A DNA stretch of 64,000 nt from Lenzites betulinus (GCA_022264855.1 JABYQU010000045.1:1-64000); one strand, 5' to 3'. Shown: positions 22,613 through 35,060, numbered from the stretch's first letter. Notes: generated by a model not told the origin, from the sequence alone. Translations and numbers: made by a program.

Positions 22613-25600
22613 TCATGTCCCGGAGTCCGTATCAGAGCCTGGTTCTGAAGTGACCAGCCCGTCCTCATCTTCTGCCCCTCGCGCAACGTCGACGTCGACA
22701 ACACTCTCCCCATCGTCCTCGCCGTCGGGCTGGAAGCCCACTGCGTGTATCGCGACCTTCTCGTTGAACGACGCCGGCTCGCCCTGCACCCGCTCCCCAA
22801 GCTCCAGGCCGAGCTTCTCACTCGTGTCGTCGTCCTCGTCGTCCTCGAGCGGCTCCTCGATGATTGCGCCCTGTTCCCTGATGACGTCCCACGTCTCGTC
22901 CGCGACGACGAGGTTCTCGCCCTGGCTGATCGCTTTGACGATCTGGCCCTCGTGGTGCGCGTGCAGCGTGCGCCGGAGCGAGCGGGTGACGAACGTCGAG
23001 AGGACGCGTAGTGGCCATTCTGGCGGGATCATGGAAATAACCTGGGCGGAACTTTAGACACAGGACAGGCCCGTGGAGGGCACGGGAGAAACTCACGTCG
23101 ACGACATCGAGGTTCATGGCCTGCGAGTTGAGCAGCTGCGCCGTCCGGTCTGCAGTTGCTTCTCTGTAAAACCACCCCTGTCAGGGCACACGGAAATTTT
23201 CGAAAACATGAACACGCCTACCCGCCGCTCATGTATACCTCCAGAAGGATCATCACCAGGTCCTTCTTGACATCCTCATCCACGGTCTTCGTCTTCTTCA
23301 TGGGGACGGCGCTAGGCTTGGCCGGTTTTCCTGGCGCAGCGAGAGGGATGACGAGCGCCGCCCATGCTTGTAGCCCTGAGCGTTCGCCGATAACCTGGGC
23401 CGTTTTCGCGGGAACAACCTCGCCGCCGAGTGTACAGTACGCCTCTGCAGACGTCGCATCGTTCATGTCGTGTACGAGGATCGAGAGTGCGGAGCGGTGG
23501 TTGCCGAGCTATAGTAAACTGTTTAAGATACTCGCCATGACGAAGTATCGGAAGGTACCCACCTTGCCCTCGAGAATAGCCATCTCTAGCTTGAGGAGCT
23601 TAGAGTGTTGTGATAGCCGTACACGAATTGCTTCGGGGTCGTAGAGAGTCGAGCCCTGCAGGAAGAGTATCGTTTTTAGCCGGATACGCTTGTGCTCAGA
23701 GTCGGGTGTTGTAGTGGCAAAGTAGGATATGAAAGGGGTATCGGATTTGCTAGAGGTATACGACAAAGCTGCAGTAATTTAGCGGTGAAGCAAAGTTGAG
23801 TTTTGACGGTATACGCGCACCTTTTGCCCGCCACAGTTTTGCTGTCGTTTCGTCGGCGAGGCATGTCAGTAGCTGGTCTGCATATGTAGTCACAAGTTGA
23901 GTATGGAGCTCTGTGTCCTGGAGTATTGTATCAGCCAGGTGTAGACACGCAAATTTGTTGTTAACGTACTGCACTCCGTCGGTGGATGACAAGGTGTTCC
24001 AGAAGCTGAGCACCGGCGCCAGGGTTCGCATCCCGAATTTCTTGCAGTAGTTGGCGATCATCCTCCGCTTTCCGCCTTGAAGACATAGTGGTCATAAGAA
24101 GCTGCTTTGCAGGTCAGCATCAGGATCAGAATTGTGCGCATGTCTGCGAACCTTCAGGGCTCGATCTGCATCGCTCTTTACCAGCCACGGTATCCAATGC
24201 TGAATGAGACCACGGTCCTTCTTGTCGCTCAACAAGTCGAGCATGTTTGACAGTGGATCGGGTATATCAGGGTCTCTCCAATCCTTGTCTACAAGTCTGT
24301 CGACACGATGAGATCGATCAGCGGAGGGCAGCGCGTATACACGAACCTCGACCAAGTCTCCAAAAGCTTCGCGTCGTCATTCCGCTGCTTGTACAGCTTG
24401 CATAAAGCGTTGATATGCCGTGCTTTTATCAGAATAGGTTCTATTTCCGACAGCACAATCGCATTTGGCTGGTCAATGAGCGCATACAGGTCAGGGAGCT
24501 TCCCTGCGTTGACATGCAGCTTCGCGAGAACTGTGTCGATAACCTAGGAAGCCATTAGCTCAGCGTAAAACATCATAAGATGAGGGGGAACGCACCATAC
24601 GTATGGCCTGAATTTGCGGCGTGGTGGCTTCGACTGCAGCCTTCCGTCGCCACTTGCGCAAATAGGATTCGAGCATGTCGCGCGCAGTCATACTGAGGAT
24701 ATTGCGCAGTTCGACCGTGGGCGGTGCTTCGCGCGTGTTTGGCGCGAGGTGCGGGGAGTAGTTCCTGACTAGGTTTGCAGCAACTAGTCAGTCCCGACGG
24801 GAGACGACAGGTGGGGTGGGCGGTGGGGGGAAACATAAGTCAATAGGGGGTGAATGGTGAAGAGGTGGGGAGGCGAAAGGACACCCAAATAATCCTGCAA
24901 GAGGCCTTCTCGACGGTGTGGACCAACTTGAGGCCGTCGTACTCATGTTGAGATTGAGGGTTGGTTTATTGGGAGACGGCCACAACTTGTTCCACACTGG
25001 ACAACTACAAAACATAGTCGCAGGGAAGGGCCTCACGAAGGATAATGGGTACCTGAGGGGAGGCGAGACGGAGAGGAGCACGCGCTGGGCGAGCTCGAAT
25101 ATATATGGCACAAAGACTATACGATGCAAGGAGCCGCAGACAGAGCACTCACTGATATCATCCACAGAATCCTCTGGAGGCATGTGTTCCGCGACGCCGG
25201 CCATGACATCCACAGTCTCATCCTCCCGGAAGAGCTCTCCGCGCAGCTCGGGGTAATAGCTGACCAGCACACGTGGGTCGAGTTCTCCTTCGTATAAGCG
25301 GTTCCCAGCATCCTCAAAGAGGGTCTCCTGAAAGCACTGGAATCCGAGTCTTTGATTGACATATCTGAGTTCGTCCAGCTGAACACACGGGGTCAGCACT
25401 AGCCACGACGGAACATGAATATTGCTTCACATCGTGTCGGTCCACATTCAGCATCGACTGTAGCTTCTTTCGGTGCTGTTCTGATAGGTCTGTAACATCT
25501 TCTAGCCGATGTGCGTCCAGCAGGGCATCCGCTTGCGAGATGAGTGTCGACGGAAGTAAAGCTTGCACTGCGTCAGATGCAAGAACCAGTACATTGGCCC

Positions 25601-25631
25601 GAGGTAAATTAGGGTATCGTATAGTAGCCAT
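22613..25631 (-). CDS. C-terminal half of a Vps39/TGFBRAP1-type tether (stand-alone)
   Basis: Eleven exons (25431-25631, 25153-25378, 24596-24783, 24347-24543, 24152-24296, 23970-24101, 23821-23917, 23563-23768, 23222-23508, 23097-23163, 22613-23041) give 724 residues, all in phase. The helical-repeat part of the family is complete: LLPSTLISQADALLDAHRLED, DELRYVNQRLGFQCFQETLF, NLVRNYSPHLAPNTREAP, LIQHWIPWLVKSDADRALK, ELHTQLVTTYADQLL, then the Vps39_1-like block (LYDPEAIRVRLSQHSKLLKL, HRSALSILVHDM) and the Vps39_2-like block (MIPPEWPLRVLSTFVTRSLR, IVKAISQGENL), ending in an acidic tail. The first ATG (25631) is followed by a remnant of the propeller end (ANVLVLASDAVQALLPSTL). No CNH propeller precedes it; that lies at 18363-19825. 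One intron (24784-25152) is 369 nt. Confidence 0.9.
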
Positions 25632-25908
25632 TACGAGTTCATCCAAGAGGTAACAAAGCTAGACCGACCAAGCAATGTTGGTTGTTGCGAGCGCAGAGCT
25701 CGAGGAGGGTCGGAGGTCGAGAGAGGCACGTATGCCGGGCGCCTAGCATAATTGCTCGCATTAGGCGCCCATAAACGGCAAGCCCTCCGCCGTTCACGTG
25801 CCTCTTCCTCCTCCCTCCTTCTCCACATCCTCCTCACTAACCACCACCGGGTTGTCGTCCACTATCTTGAGTTCTCACCACTATCCCACTCAAAAACACT
25901 CCTGTGGG
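25632..25908. promoter_or_regulatory. Divergent promoter region
   Basis: These 277 nt separate the start of the tether C-terminal half (-) from the start of the TBC gene (+). The plus strand is pyrimidine-rich (cctcttcctcctccctcctt near 25800), a common core-promoter feature in these fungi. Confidence 0.5.
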
Positions 25909-28093
25909 ATGGACGATGGAGCACAAGAGACTTCGCACTTCTTGAATGCCGTGGATGGGACAGGCGCCTCTCTTGACTGGGAGGCATTGCGAGTCCAGAG
26001 CATTGAGCCGTATGGTTTCGGTCCAGAACGCGTTCGGCTTTGGTATGTCAACTATTTAAAACATATGGTCATTCGACGTAACCACATGTAGGCCGAAGCT
26101 CCTGCATGTCAAAGACGAAGTCTTACAAGACCTGTCTAGCGCTGCAGGCAACTCTCCTGTCGTCCCAAAGAACAACAGCTATCTGGAAGAGCCCTCGGAA
26201 AATGAGCCCTTTGCAGAGGTAGTCCCACATGCAGACGAACGTCAGATTGGCCTGGACACCGACCGCAGCTTTGTACTGTACCCAGTAGGTGAACAACGCT
26301 GGCTCATTCACACCGTCCGGAGCTCACGATGGTTCAGGTCCAGAGGATGCAACTGCGAATAGGGAGAAGCTTCAAGCTGGTCTCAATCACCTAATTGTGT
26401 CGTTGTTCAGGCGGCGCTCTCGCCTGCATTACTTCCAGGTATGTCCCTTCGGACTGTGGCTTAAACTCGTCATATTGACGAAGGACCCAGGGATATCATG
26501 ACATCGTTTCAGTGTTATATCTGTCCCTGCCGAAAGAACTCCATCTCCCGACAACGGAGAAGATGAGCTTACACCGTGTACGCGACTCAATGGGCACCAC
26601 CCTTGAGCCCGTAGTTGGCCTTCTTCGGTGAGTTATAATTTGCACATTCACTTCGTTGTGAATTAGAGCTTACCTTCAGCCCAGGATACTGAAACGAATA
26701 CTGCATTTGGCAGACGAGAAGTTCGCTGTCACACTTGAAGGGTACGTCGTTGTAATCGGAGTGCCATGCCTCCCGCTAATGTTCATTCAGCGCTGCTCCA
26801 CTCCCCTATTACGCCCTCTCCAACTTGCTAACATTGTTTTCTCATGACGTGCCTACCCTGCCACTAATTCAACACATCTTTGACTACCTGCTATGTCGAC
26901 CTCCAATAGCTGTTGTATACCTCGCCGCTGCGGTGAGTTATTCTTGTCGCGCAGTACACCACAGCCTCATACTTACGCAGCTCGAACAATAGCTCACTCT
27001 GATGCGCCGGGAGGAAGTCCAAGTGCTTGAGGACGAGGGCGAAGAAGGCATGATGCATTCGCTTCTCACAAGCCTCCCCGACCTATACGAAGAGGGAGAC
27101 GACCCCGTGCTTCCCAAAGAGGAGGTCTTAGAACCCGAGGCAGCTCCAAAGCTAGAATCCCAGGTGGAAGAAGCCGAGCCGTCAATACCGTCAGATACAG
27201 ACGCATTAGCCCCACCCAAACCCAAACCCGACGATCCTGCCAGTGGCGGCACCCCAGAAGGAAACGTGCAAGGGGCCCTCTCGGAGCCCCCGGTCGAAGA
27301 TCAGGCACAGGACGACGCTCACGCCGGGGAGCCCCACGCAACAGAGGCCGATGAAGCGCAGGACGCCGTTCTCCCTAAGGAGACGAAGGCAGAGCACAAC
27401 AATGAGCACCCTTCCGAGAGCCACCCAGGCTCCGAACCCGAGAGCGACGCTTTGGAAGCTCCACTGTCCGAGAAGAACCCGCCGCCTCGTAGCCGCTCCC
27501 CCGAGCCGCTAGATTCAGTCCGCGCGCACCGTCCACGCATCTCGCTTACCGCGCTGCTCGCCCGCGCCGATGCGCTCTACGCACAGTACCCGCCAACGCA
27601 CCCCGGCGTCGCGGTCGACTCTGTCATGGGCCCGCAGAGCGTGATGCGCACATGGTCCGAGCACCGCGCGGAAGTACCCTCCGATGACGACGCAGAGCGG
27701 ATGGTGCTCAACCCGGACCTCATCGTGCTGCCGCACATCGAGAGCGACGACATCGCCTCCGACGGAGACTCGTTCCGCACGGCGGGCTCCGCGCGGAAGG
27801 GGCGCAAGGGCGAGAAGGACGAGAAGGAGAAGCGGCGGCGGCGACTGCGCAAGCCGCGCCGCCTCACGGACCTCGTCGTGCGGCGGAAGACGATGGTGGC
27901 CGGCGCGGTGCTTGTGCTCGGAGTGGCGATGGCTGTGTACGGAATCAACGGAGGATTGCCGGGGGCCGGCGCTGGGCACCATCGTGGTGGGTTCGGGCGG
28001 GAGTGGAGGAAGGTGGGGAGGTACCTCGGGGGTGCGATCGTCGGTGCTGGGGAGCGGATGTTTGACGGCATCCACCACGGACTGCATTGGTAG
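25909..28093 (+). CDS. TBC Rab-GAP with C-terminal membrane anchor (TBC1D20/Gyp8-Gyp10-like)
   Basis: Seven exons (25909-26042, 26092-26288, 26338-26438, 26491-26627, 26685-26741, 26791-26932, 26993-28093) give 622 residues. The TBC domain stimulates GTP hydrolysis by Rab proteins. Both catalytic fingers are present: IxxDxxR as IGLDTDRSFVLYP and YxQ as LHYFQGYHDIVSV. Further family blocks are REKLQAGLNHLIVSLFRRR, LADEKFAVTLEGAAPLPYYA and HIFDYLLCRPPIAVVYLAAA. A long acidic, proline-rich linker follows, then a basic stretch and one hydrophobic segment (TMVAGAVLVLGVAMAVYGI), the layout of ER-anchored TBC1D20 and yeast Gyp8. The glutamine finger and arginine finger lie in different exons. The target Rab is probably Rab1/Ypt1 by analogy only. 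Confidence 0.92.
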
Positions 28094-28355
28094 CGTAGCA
28101 CATTTCGTAGTTGCACATATATCCTCATCTATCTATGTTACGGACATTATGCTCGATGTGGATGACAGAGCAGTTGATTATTTGGTGCGGAATAACGGAG
28201 AGGTACATTGGCATGCGCGGGTATCGGTCCCATAACACAGAGCATCATACAGTCAAAAAGTACAAGAATGGATGAGAACTACTACCTACGAGAATAAATA
28301 CGGCGCGCGAGTCTACCGCACGCCAGTCAATGAGTTGGTGAGCAGAGGGAAAGAA

Positions 28356-29552
28356 TCACGGTCCATGCTTCCGCGTCTTGATCTCCCAAAGGCCGTCCCT
28401 GCCCTTCTGGATGCCCTCCATGATGCATTTGCCCATGAGGTAGTCCACCCTGAAGACGCCCTTGTTCCGTTCCTCCGGGGTCCTGCAGCGCTCCGCCCAG
28501 GCCGCCGCGATCTGGTCACGGAGGTCGTTGTTCATCTCGATATTGTAGAAGTCCCCGAACTCGATCGGCAAGAGCATGTAGGTCTGGATCGCGAGGAAGA
28601 GATCGTAGAGCGTCACGCCCGCGGGATTGCTCGCCTCGACGATCACGTACCACGGCAGCTGTGCATGGTAGAGACGCATGCTCTGTAGCGGCGGCTCGCA
28701 CGCGAAGCGCGTCAGGTCCCAGCTTGACAGCGTGTGGTCCAACGCACGAAATCGGAGGAGGTTTGCACTTCGCCGCAGGTCGTACATGACTGGCGGCTTC
28801 GACGAGACGTAGCGGATGTATGGGTTCAGCGTCACCTTATGGTGAAGGTCTGGCACATGGAAAGGTACTCAGTGGACCGAGTGACAGGTGGAATGGGATG
28901 GGAAACACGTACCGCCTCCCCCGAATGACCTCGATCGCGAGCGAGTGAGGAGGTTCCCCAGGAAACCTGGGCCGTTCATGCTGAAGTCGGAGCGCCATTC
29001 TCGTGGCGGCCGCTTCGTCGCCTCTGCGCCGGGTCCCCTCAGAGAGGGCCGGCGAGAGATGGAGCCGCCTGAGGACGGACTGGAGGTGAGGGAATGCGGT
29101 GTCGTGGACCGGACCGTGGGTCGTCTCTGCAAGGATCCCTCGTCGTATCTCGCGACCTGCCACTGCGGGGCCATTTCCTCCCTCTCGTCTCTGCCCGGAG
29201 AGCGCGGAAATCCGTCCGGACCTACGCCGACGGGTATGAAGGGATGCATCATCGCGACGGCGGGCGGGCCTGCGAAGACTCCGGGCATGGGCGTGGGGGG
29301 CATCGAGTGCATCCCAGCCCACGCCGTCGATGTTGACGACGTATATGATTCTGAAGGAGAGGACCATGGGTAGCCAGATGACGGACTGCTGGAGTAGGAT
29401 TGCGCTTGCTGCAGGAAGGATTGTGGTGGTGGGCCGCGCTGATGCTCGAATGGACTCGGAATGCCGAGACCGGACAGTGCTTGGGGTGCTGCGTGATCAT
29501 AGCCCCGTCCAGGATCCACGAGTCCTGGCATGTCGCCGTAGTAGTCGCCCAT
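28356..29552 (-). CDS. DUF6699 domain protein (second copy in window)
   Basis: Two exons (28913-29552, 28356-28849) give 377 residues. Exon 1 encodes a proline/serine/glycine-rich, probably disordered region (MGDYYGDMPG at the start). Exon 2 is almost exactly the DUF6699 domain: LNPYIRYVSSKPPVMYDLRR, LSSWDLTRFACEPPLQSMRL, LPWYVIVEASNPAGVTLYDL, FLAIQTYMLLPIEFGDFY, WAERCRTPEERNKGVFRVDY. This is a clean match to the family common in Agaricomycetes, for which no biochemical function is known. The first ATG is taken at 29552 although an in-frame upstream ATG exists, because the protein-like composition begins there. The domain boundary coincides with the intron. Confidence 0.88.
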
Positions 29553-30065
29553 GGTAGACGATGGCGAGGTAGATGAGAGAGATGGATAAAGGCGAGGTGG
29601 GAACACGAGGCTTGCCTGAGCGCTGAGATCTGAGAGAGAAGCTATTCTGGCGGTTACGTCCAGTTGCTGCAGTTGGCTGTGGTTCTCAGCGGCCTGTGTT
29701 CACCCGGTTCGACAGCTGCGGCATCGACAAGATCGTCGTGGGCGAAGGAGAGTCGAGAGGACGAAGAGAGGGAAAGAGAGAGAAGGGTTTCGATCGGGCT
29801 CGCACGCGCTCTCTCAGTCTCTCTGTCTCCTACCACCATCACCTGGCCCCATCGCCTGCGTCCGCTTTTAAACCACACATGCTAGTATAAATTCGACAAT
29901 TTGGTTTTCCGTGATTCGCCTCACAAGGAGATATATGTCGAGTCAAGTCACGATCGGAGTCATGACTGATTGCATTTAATGGACGGTGGCGGCGACTACG
30001 GCGAGCACCTCTCTTCCCGCATTCGCAGCTGCGGTACTGACATCAAATAGCCCCTTCAAGTTACC
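29553..30065. promoter_or_regulatory. Divergent promoter region
   Basis: This region lies between the DUF6699 start (-) and the RidA start (+). It contains a purine-rich GAGAG run (29750-29790). No gene is seen. Confidence 0.4.
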
Positions 30066-30515
30066 ATGTCTGTATCGCCCGCGTCTCAGTCTCTCCACTT
30101 CAAAACCGCAAACCCATATGAAGAGGAGTTTGGCTACTCGAGGGCCGTGCGGCGAGGACCTTTCATCGCCGTTTCCGGAACGACATCCATCGACCCAGTC
30201 TCCGGCAAACTGCGCCATCCTGGCTCCGCATACGACCAAGCGCGTACCATTTTCGCCGAAATCGTTCGGGCGATCGAAGGGCTCGGTGGAAACATGAACG
30301 ACATCGCGCGCGTACGCATGTTCGTAACGCATGGAGCGGATGCGGACGGCGTCGGGAAAGCGTTGAAGGAGTCCTTAGGCGCAGTCGGTCCTGCCGCCAC
30401 GATGATCATCGGCGCCCGCTTCGTCTCTGCAGAGATGCTGGTCGAGATCGAGGCAGACGCGTTTGTCATGGTACGTGGGTCCGTCTCATCGGTCAACGGG
30501 TCAAGTCGAGCATGA
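30066..30515 (+). CDS. RidA/YjgF/UK114 family protein
   Basis: The open frame encodes up to 149 residues. RidA features are GYSRAVRRGPFIAVSGTTSI, YDQARTIFAEIVRAIEGLGG, DIARVRMFVTHGADADGVGK, PAATMIIGARFVSAEMLVEI and the closing EADAFVM. The family hydrolyses reactive enamine/imine intermediates made by PLP enzymes. The catalytic arginine of the bacterial enzymes corresponds to the conserved arginine before MFVT. After codon 135 (ATG 30468-30470) there is a good donor, GTACGT, and an acceptor at 30527 that is followed directly by TAA. Spliced, the protein is 135 residues and ends EADAFVM, the usual family end; unspliced it gains 14 residues ending at 30515. Confidence 0.9.
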   Translation: MSVSPASQSLHFKTANPYEEEFGYSRAVRRGPFIAVSGTTSIDPVSGKLRHPGSAYDQARTIFAEIVRAIEGLGGNMNDIARVRMFVTHGADADGVGKALKESLGAVGPAATMIIGARFVSAEMLVEIEADAFVMVRGSVSSVNGSSRA

Positions 30516-30529
30516 CTGGTCCGGCAGTA

Positions 30530-33500
30530 AATCTCGGACCGCCCACCAACGCATATCCATCTGTTTTACATGTGGTCGACGTGAGTTTAGCCGTCGTTTA
30601 CCTCGATGCACGCGAAATGACATGTCTCCTCTGCGCAGGCGCACGGATTACCTTTCTCGCCATCGTACATTTCGTCATGTCCACGTTTGTCCATTTGAAG
30701 ATGTGCGTAAAGGCTTCGCATCGACCCTGAGTATGGGTGGTTTGACGTTATACCCGCGCGGTGACTCACCAGCGACAGGGGGCAGTACGTAAATATCTAA
30801 TCTGGAAGTTCTCCTACCGACTGACGTGGTCTTCAGGATGTGTACACCCAGTGATGTCTTCACCTCTTTCGGAATTCGATGCTGCTATCGCACTTGTCCC
30901 GCCGCATCGTAAACGGTGTCTCCGCTGGATAGCGGACCGGCGTTTCTTCCTTCCGGCACGATTGGGGTATCGAATCCGCCTTCGTTATGCGGTGTAGGAC
31001 GAGTCAACCATCCTGAATCCGGCAACTGACATATACCGCCCAGCCTTCCACGACTTGATGCTCATGTCGAGAGAGGGTGGGTGGTGTTTTAGCTAATCAT
31101 ATCCGTGCAGCTCGGGCACTCTCGTGTTAGCTGTCGCGCAACCTTCCGGTTCACCCTCCAGTCCCACCAGCTGCTGGTCAATCGTTGACGCCACATCTAC
31201 CTAGACGCTTCCTGTTGCCGCGCAACGGAAGACATCCGCCCGCTAAATTCTCCTCCAGCATACAAACCTGGTAGGGCCCGCGCCATCATGTCTATCACGG
31301 CTTCTCCTGCGCCGCCTCTGAGTGATAGGACTATCCATCTATGTCAACGGCATGCACAAGCATACGCCGACGGCCCCCACACTTCATCTCCGTCCGTCAG
31401 CAAATGTGACAAGCATATGTGCCTAGCGTGCGACTACTGGTCGGCACAGCACGCCTACTGTATACGGGTCGGTCCCGTTACTCGCCTCCGCGATGGAATC
31501 TTGTTGAACGCTTAGGTCGCCACCACTGCTATACAACCGGCGTCATCGTAACCTTCAAGCTTCGGTGGCAGCCAAATCCGCAAGGGCCAAAGGCCACAAA
31601 CGCAGACCAGCGGGAGAGCTACCGGGTACCGCCTCCAGTTCGGATCATGACTATTTGTCGAACAACGTCCACTAACTGTTGACGTTCTATACCCCTAGGT
31701 TCAAACAACGCTTCCCGGGTGATACGAGATGCATATCTCGCACTAGGGCACTCGTGCGGTCCCAGCCGAGTGGACGCCGAGTGTGATCAAGGAAGGTGCG
31801 CAGGTGCAAATCACAGCACTAGTACCAACATCGGTAGCGTTCCGATGCGAACACACGATACGGCGGATAGAGCTGGTAAGCACGTTCCTCTGCTGCGCTG
31901 CGTTGTATTCTGTATTCTGCGCGCACCGCCAACGCCCGCGCCCCGAATACATGTGCCAGCCAACACCGCAGATACGGATGACCCCGCGCGTGTCCGCTAG
32001 CCCTCGGCGGTACAACGCTTCGCAGACCGGAGCGGATGGTGCGCCGTGCGCCCGGTGTCGTCCCGTCTTCTTCGCACGGTCATTTCCAGTTCCTCAGAAG
32101 CCACCAAAGTTTCATGAGTACACGCCCATCGCCCGCGCAATCAAGACAGCCACTATTGTGTGCCGGCCCAAGGCTAATGGCCGGTGAAACAACTACCTGA
32201 TGGGCTGCAGGGACGTCCGCGGCGGAGGGCCTGGCTGCTATGTTTATGCAGGTCACCCACTGTGCGGGTCGGTCTGGGACTCAAGCTTATTCGGATTCCT
32301 GTGTGTAGGAATTAATCTCCGCCGCGCATCTACGACACCTCAAGGCGCGACCGCATGCCCAGGGGAGTAATACGCCCACCGCCGCCAGTGCGCTGAGGCG
32401 CATGACGCCGTGCCGCTGGCCCAGAGCCGGCCAGGAAGGCGCATTCCCGCTCATGAGCGCAGGCACGCCCCTTCTCGGGCCGTGAGCGTACGTGCAAAAG
32501 CACACAGATCACTCGCTGGCGCACGGTGCAGGGGCGGGCACCGTGCAGTGCCCATCCCCAGCGGGCTATCGTCGTCGCACGCGAGTACGGTGTGTAGATT
32601 AGCCTGTGCACCGCCCGGATCCCCCCCGTCGGGCAGCGGTGGGGACTCGGACGGGGGCGTGCCACGCTCGCGGGTCATCAGTCCCGTACACGTGTAGGCC
32701 CACGTTGCACGCTGGGTGTTCTGCGTTCGAATGCGGCAGGAGAACACCCCCGTCTCGCAACCCGCTCCCTTCGAGGCGCACCCCCTTACTCCGCGCAGAT
32801 CCAGCAGGACGCATGCCGGGGTGGGATCCCGGGCCCTGTGCGCCGCCCACGCGGATGATGCGGAAGAGGCAGGAAAACTGGCGTGGTTTCTGCTCCGCGT
32901 CGGGGCATCTTCTCCCTCACATCGCGGCCGGCTCATCCGCGTGTCGCCCAGGTGCACTTATCGGGGCCATCGCACATCGCGGAGGTAGCGGGCGTGTCTT
33001 GAGAAGGCGAAAACAAGCGACGAGGGCCTGTCGTCATGTGCACGCACGAAGAAGGGGGCCTTGGGCCCTTCCAGCTCGTCCAGTTGGGAGCCGTTCCGGA
33101 GTGCGGGCAGGAGTCTTCGTCGGCGCACTTGTCGTTTGTGGCCTAGTGCTTGGCGCAGCAGCGACGCGGGCAGCGTCGCGCCTTCGCAGCCAACAAGGTT
33201 GCCTGGATCGGGTGGCGCCCTGCCCAGGGCGTCGCCTCCCGGTGGGCCTTCGGTGGGTCAGGAAGCCGTGGTGGAGGGCTTCTGATGTTAATGCAGGGCG
33301 CCACGCACCGTCGATACTGCGTCCCCGCGCAGCTGAATGGCCAACACCGTCACTAGTCATCCTGGAGCCTACTCGCAAAAGCACCGAGCGCGGTCACGCG
33401 GGGGGGCACCGCGACGGACGAGACCGATCCCCCGCGCCGAACTGTACGCGACGGGGGGACGCGCGCAAGCCACTGGGAGCGCGAGCTTCTTGGGATAGCC

Positions 33501-34914
33501 GCTATTTCTTGGGCATTCCGCGCGTCATGATAGGAACGGGGCTTTCCTGGCAGCGTCTGCGACGCAGCGGCGCACACCCACGTTCTGTCGAGGAGCGTTT
33601 GTCCTTCTGGGCGCGGCGGCGGCGGCACCTTGCTGGGCGTCGGCGGCTTGCAGGGTACTAGGACTGCTCCGGCTGCTGGTGCGCGGACAAGAATATTAAT
33701 GGAACCGTGGAGGGCGCCGCCACACAAGGGAATCTGCAAGGAAGGCGGGCGTCTACGCTTTCGAATGAGGATTTGTGGGATCTGTGCTCGCCAGGAGGCG
33801 CTGGCCGAGGGTATCTGCTTCGTGTACCGGCCGTCGTTCATCCGCGATTAGCATGAGGTGGCTCGGCGAGCAACCGACCTCAGTCTGTAGGCGGTACCTG
33901 CAGAATCAATATCGGAGGGAGGGGCACTCCGTCCGTCTGCAGTCGAACATCAGCATCAGGCTCTCCGGTTCGTGGGTGATATGTGCCGGCGCCTGGAGCT
34001 GATGGAGATCTCGCAAAGGTTCCGCGACGTGTGCTTCCCAGTCGCAGGGACCCAGCAGACGTTCGCAGCGGCTAAAGATGGCGGCATGGAAGAGGACGTC
34101 GTCGGGGCGGGCACGAAGACCGAGTTTAGCGGAGTCCGCCGCTGCGCGCGCCTGGGCTCGGCGGGGGGCGCGGGCAGCGGGGCTGCATCACCCCCATCAC
34201 CGCGAGATGGCCAGTGCTCGGCGTGCGCGTGGACGATCGAGTGCGCATTTGTTTCCGCAGGTGTGATCTGTAGTCAATCGGATCCCAGATGTGGCGTTAT
34301 ACTATAGCGGCGGGCGCTGTCCCTGGGGCGCAGGGGCGGGGCCGACAACAAGCGTCGTCGAATACGCAATGTCGAACCTACAAGGCAGCTTATTGGCGCG
34401 TACGTGGCCTCCGACGCTGGACGGGATCGCCATCGCTACGAGGACGCATTCGGCGGATGCACATGGGAGCGCGGCACGCCTCGCACGCCAGAACAACGCC
34501 TGCTCAAAACAGCATAGCGCGGCCTGGCGTGAATCCCATTCATCTGCCACGCCGATGTGCATCTCGATCCGTGCTGCTGTCCTACACGCCCTGCCCGCTG
34601 CGTCGATGCACGGGGCGGGGGCAGAGCTCGCCGTCGAGCACGGCGGCGCGCACGCTCCCACCGCTGACGTGCGCCGGCTGCGAAGACGTAATTGAGGGGA
34701 TAATCAGCAATGCGGGCGGCAAAGGGAGGCGACCGTGACCTGGCGAAATCGAGGGTTCCCTTGGGCCGGGGCAGGGCTGCTCGATCGGTGGACGGCTTAT
34801 CAGCGAGGACTGCGGCGAGATTAGTCGAGTCCGCCGATTGAGGCAAGCGTCGAAGGAACATTAACGCCTCGATTTCGGAGTTGGGGGAGTTCACACCCCC
34901 GTGCGCACGCCCGC
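30530..34914. other. 4.4 kb without supported gene
   Basis: From the RidA 3' end to the HMG-box promoter. The part from about 32.2 to 34.7 kb is very GC-rich, so long open frames occur by chance on both strands (for example 32606-33661); their products are arginine/proline/alanine-rich without a domain. No transposase, terminal repeat or RNA gene was recognised. Confidence 0.5.
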
Positions 34915-34920
34915 TATAAG
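34915..34920 (+). promoter_or_regulatory. Candidate TATA element of the HMG-box gene
   Basis: TATAAG in the context gctataagacg, about 140 nt before the ATG, followed by pyrimidine-rich sequence. Confidence 0.4.
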
Positions 34921-35060
34921 ACGTATGTAAGCTCCCACCGGTTCTCCATTTGCGACACCCTCCTCCTCATCACTTCCCCGGGCTCTCTCGCTCGAGTCAC
35001 CCGCCATCCCCTCTGCGTCCGCTGTGCACCTGGGCATTTGCCTCATCCGGCCTCCTCTCA

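Noticed and set aside
24784..25152. Extra exon within the long intron of the tether C-half
   Set aside because: The direct join of the flanking exons already gives the conserved DDIIAANLVRNYSP sequence in phase.
32606..33661. 351-codon plus-strand open frame
   Set aside because: It lies in very GC-rich DNA with frames open on both strands; the product is Arg/Pro/Ala-rich, has no domain and no fungal-type splice pattern.
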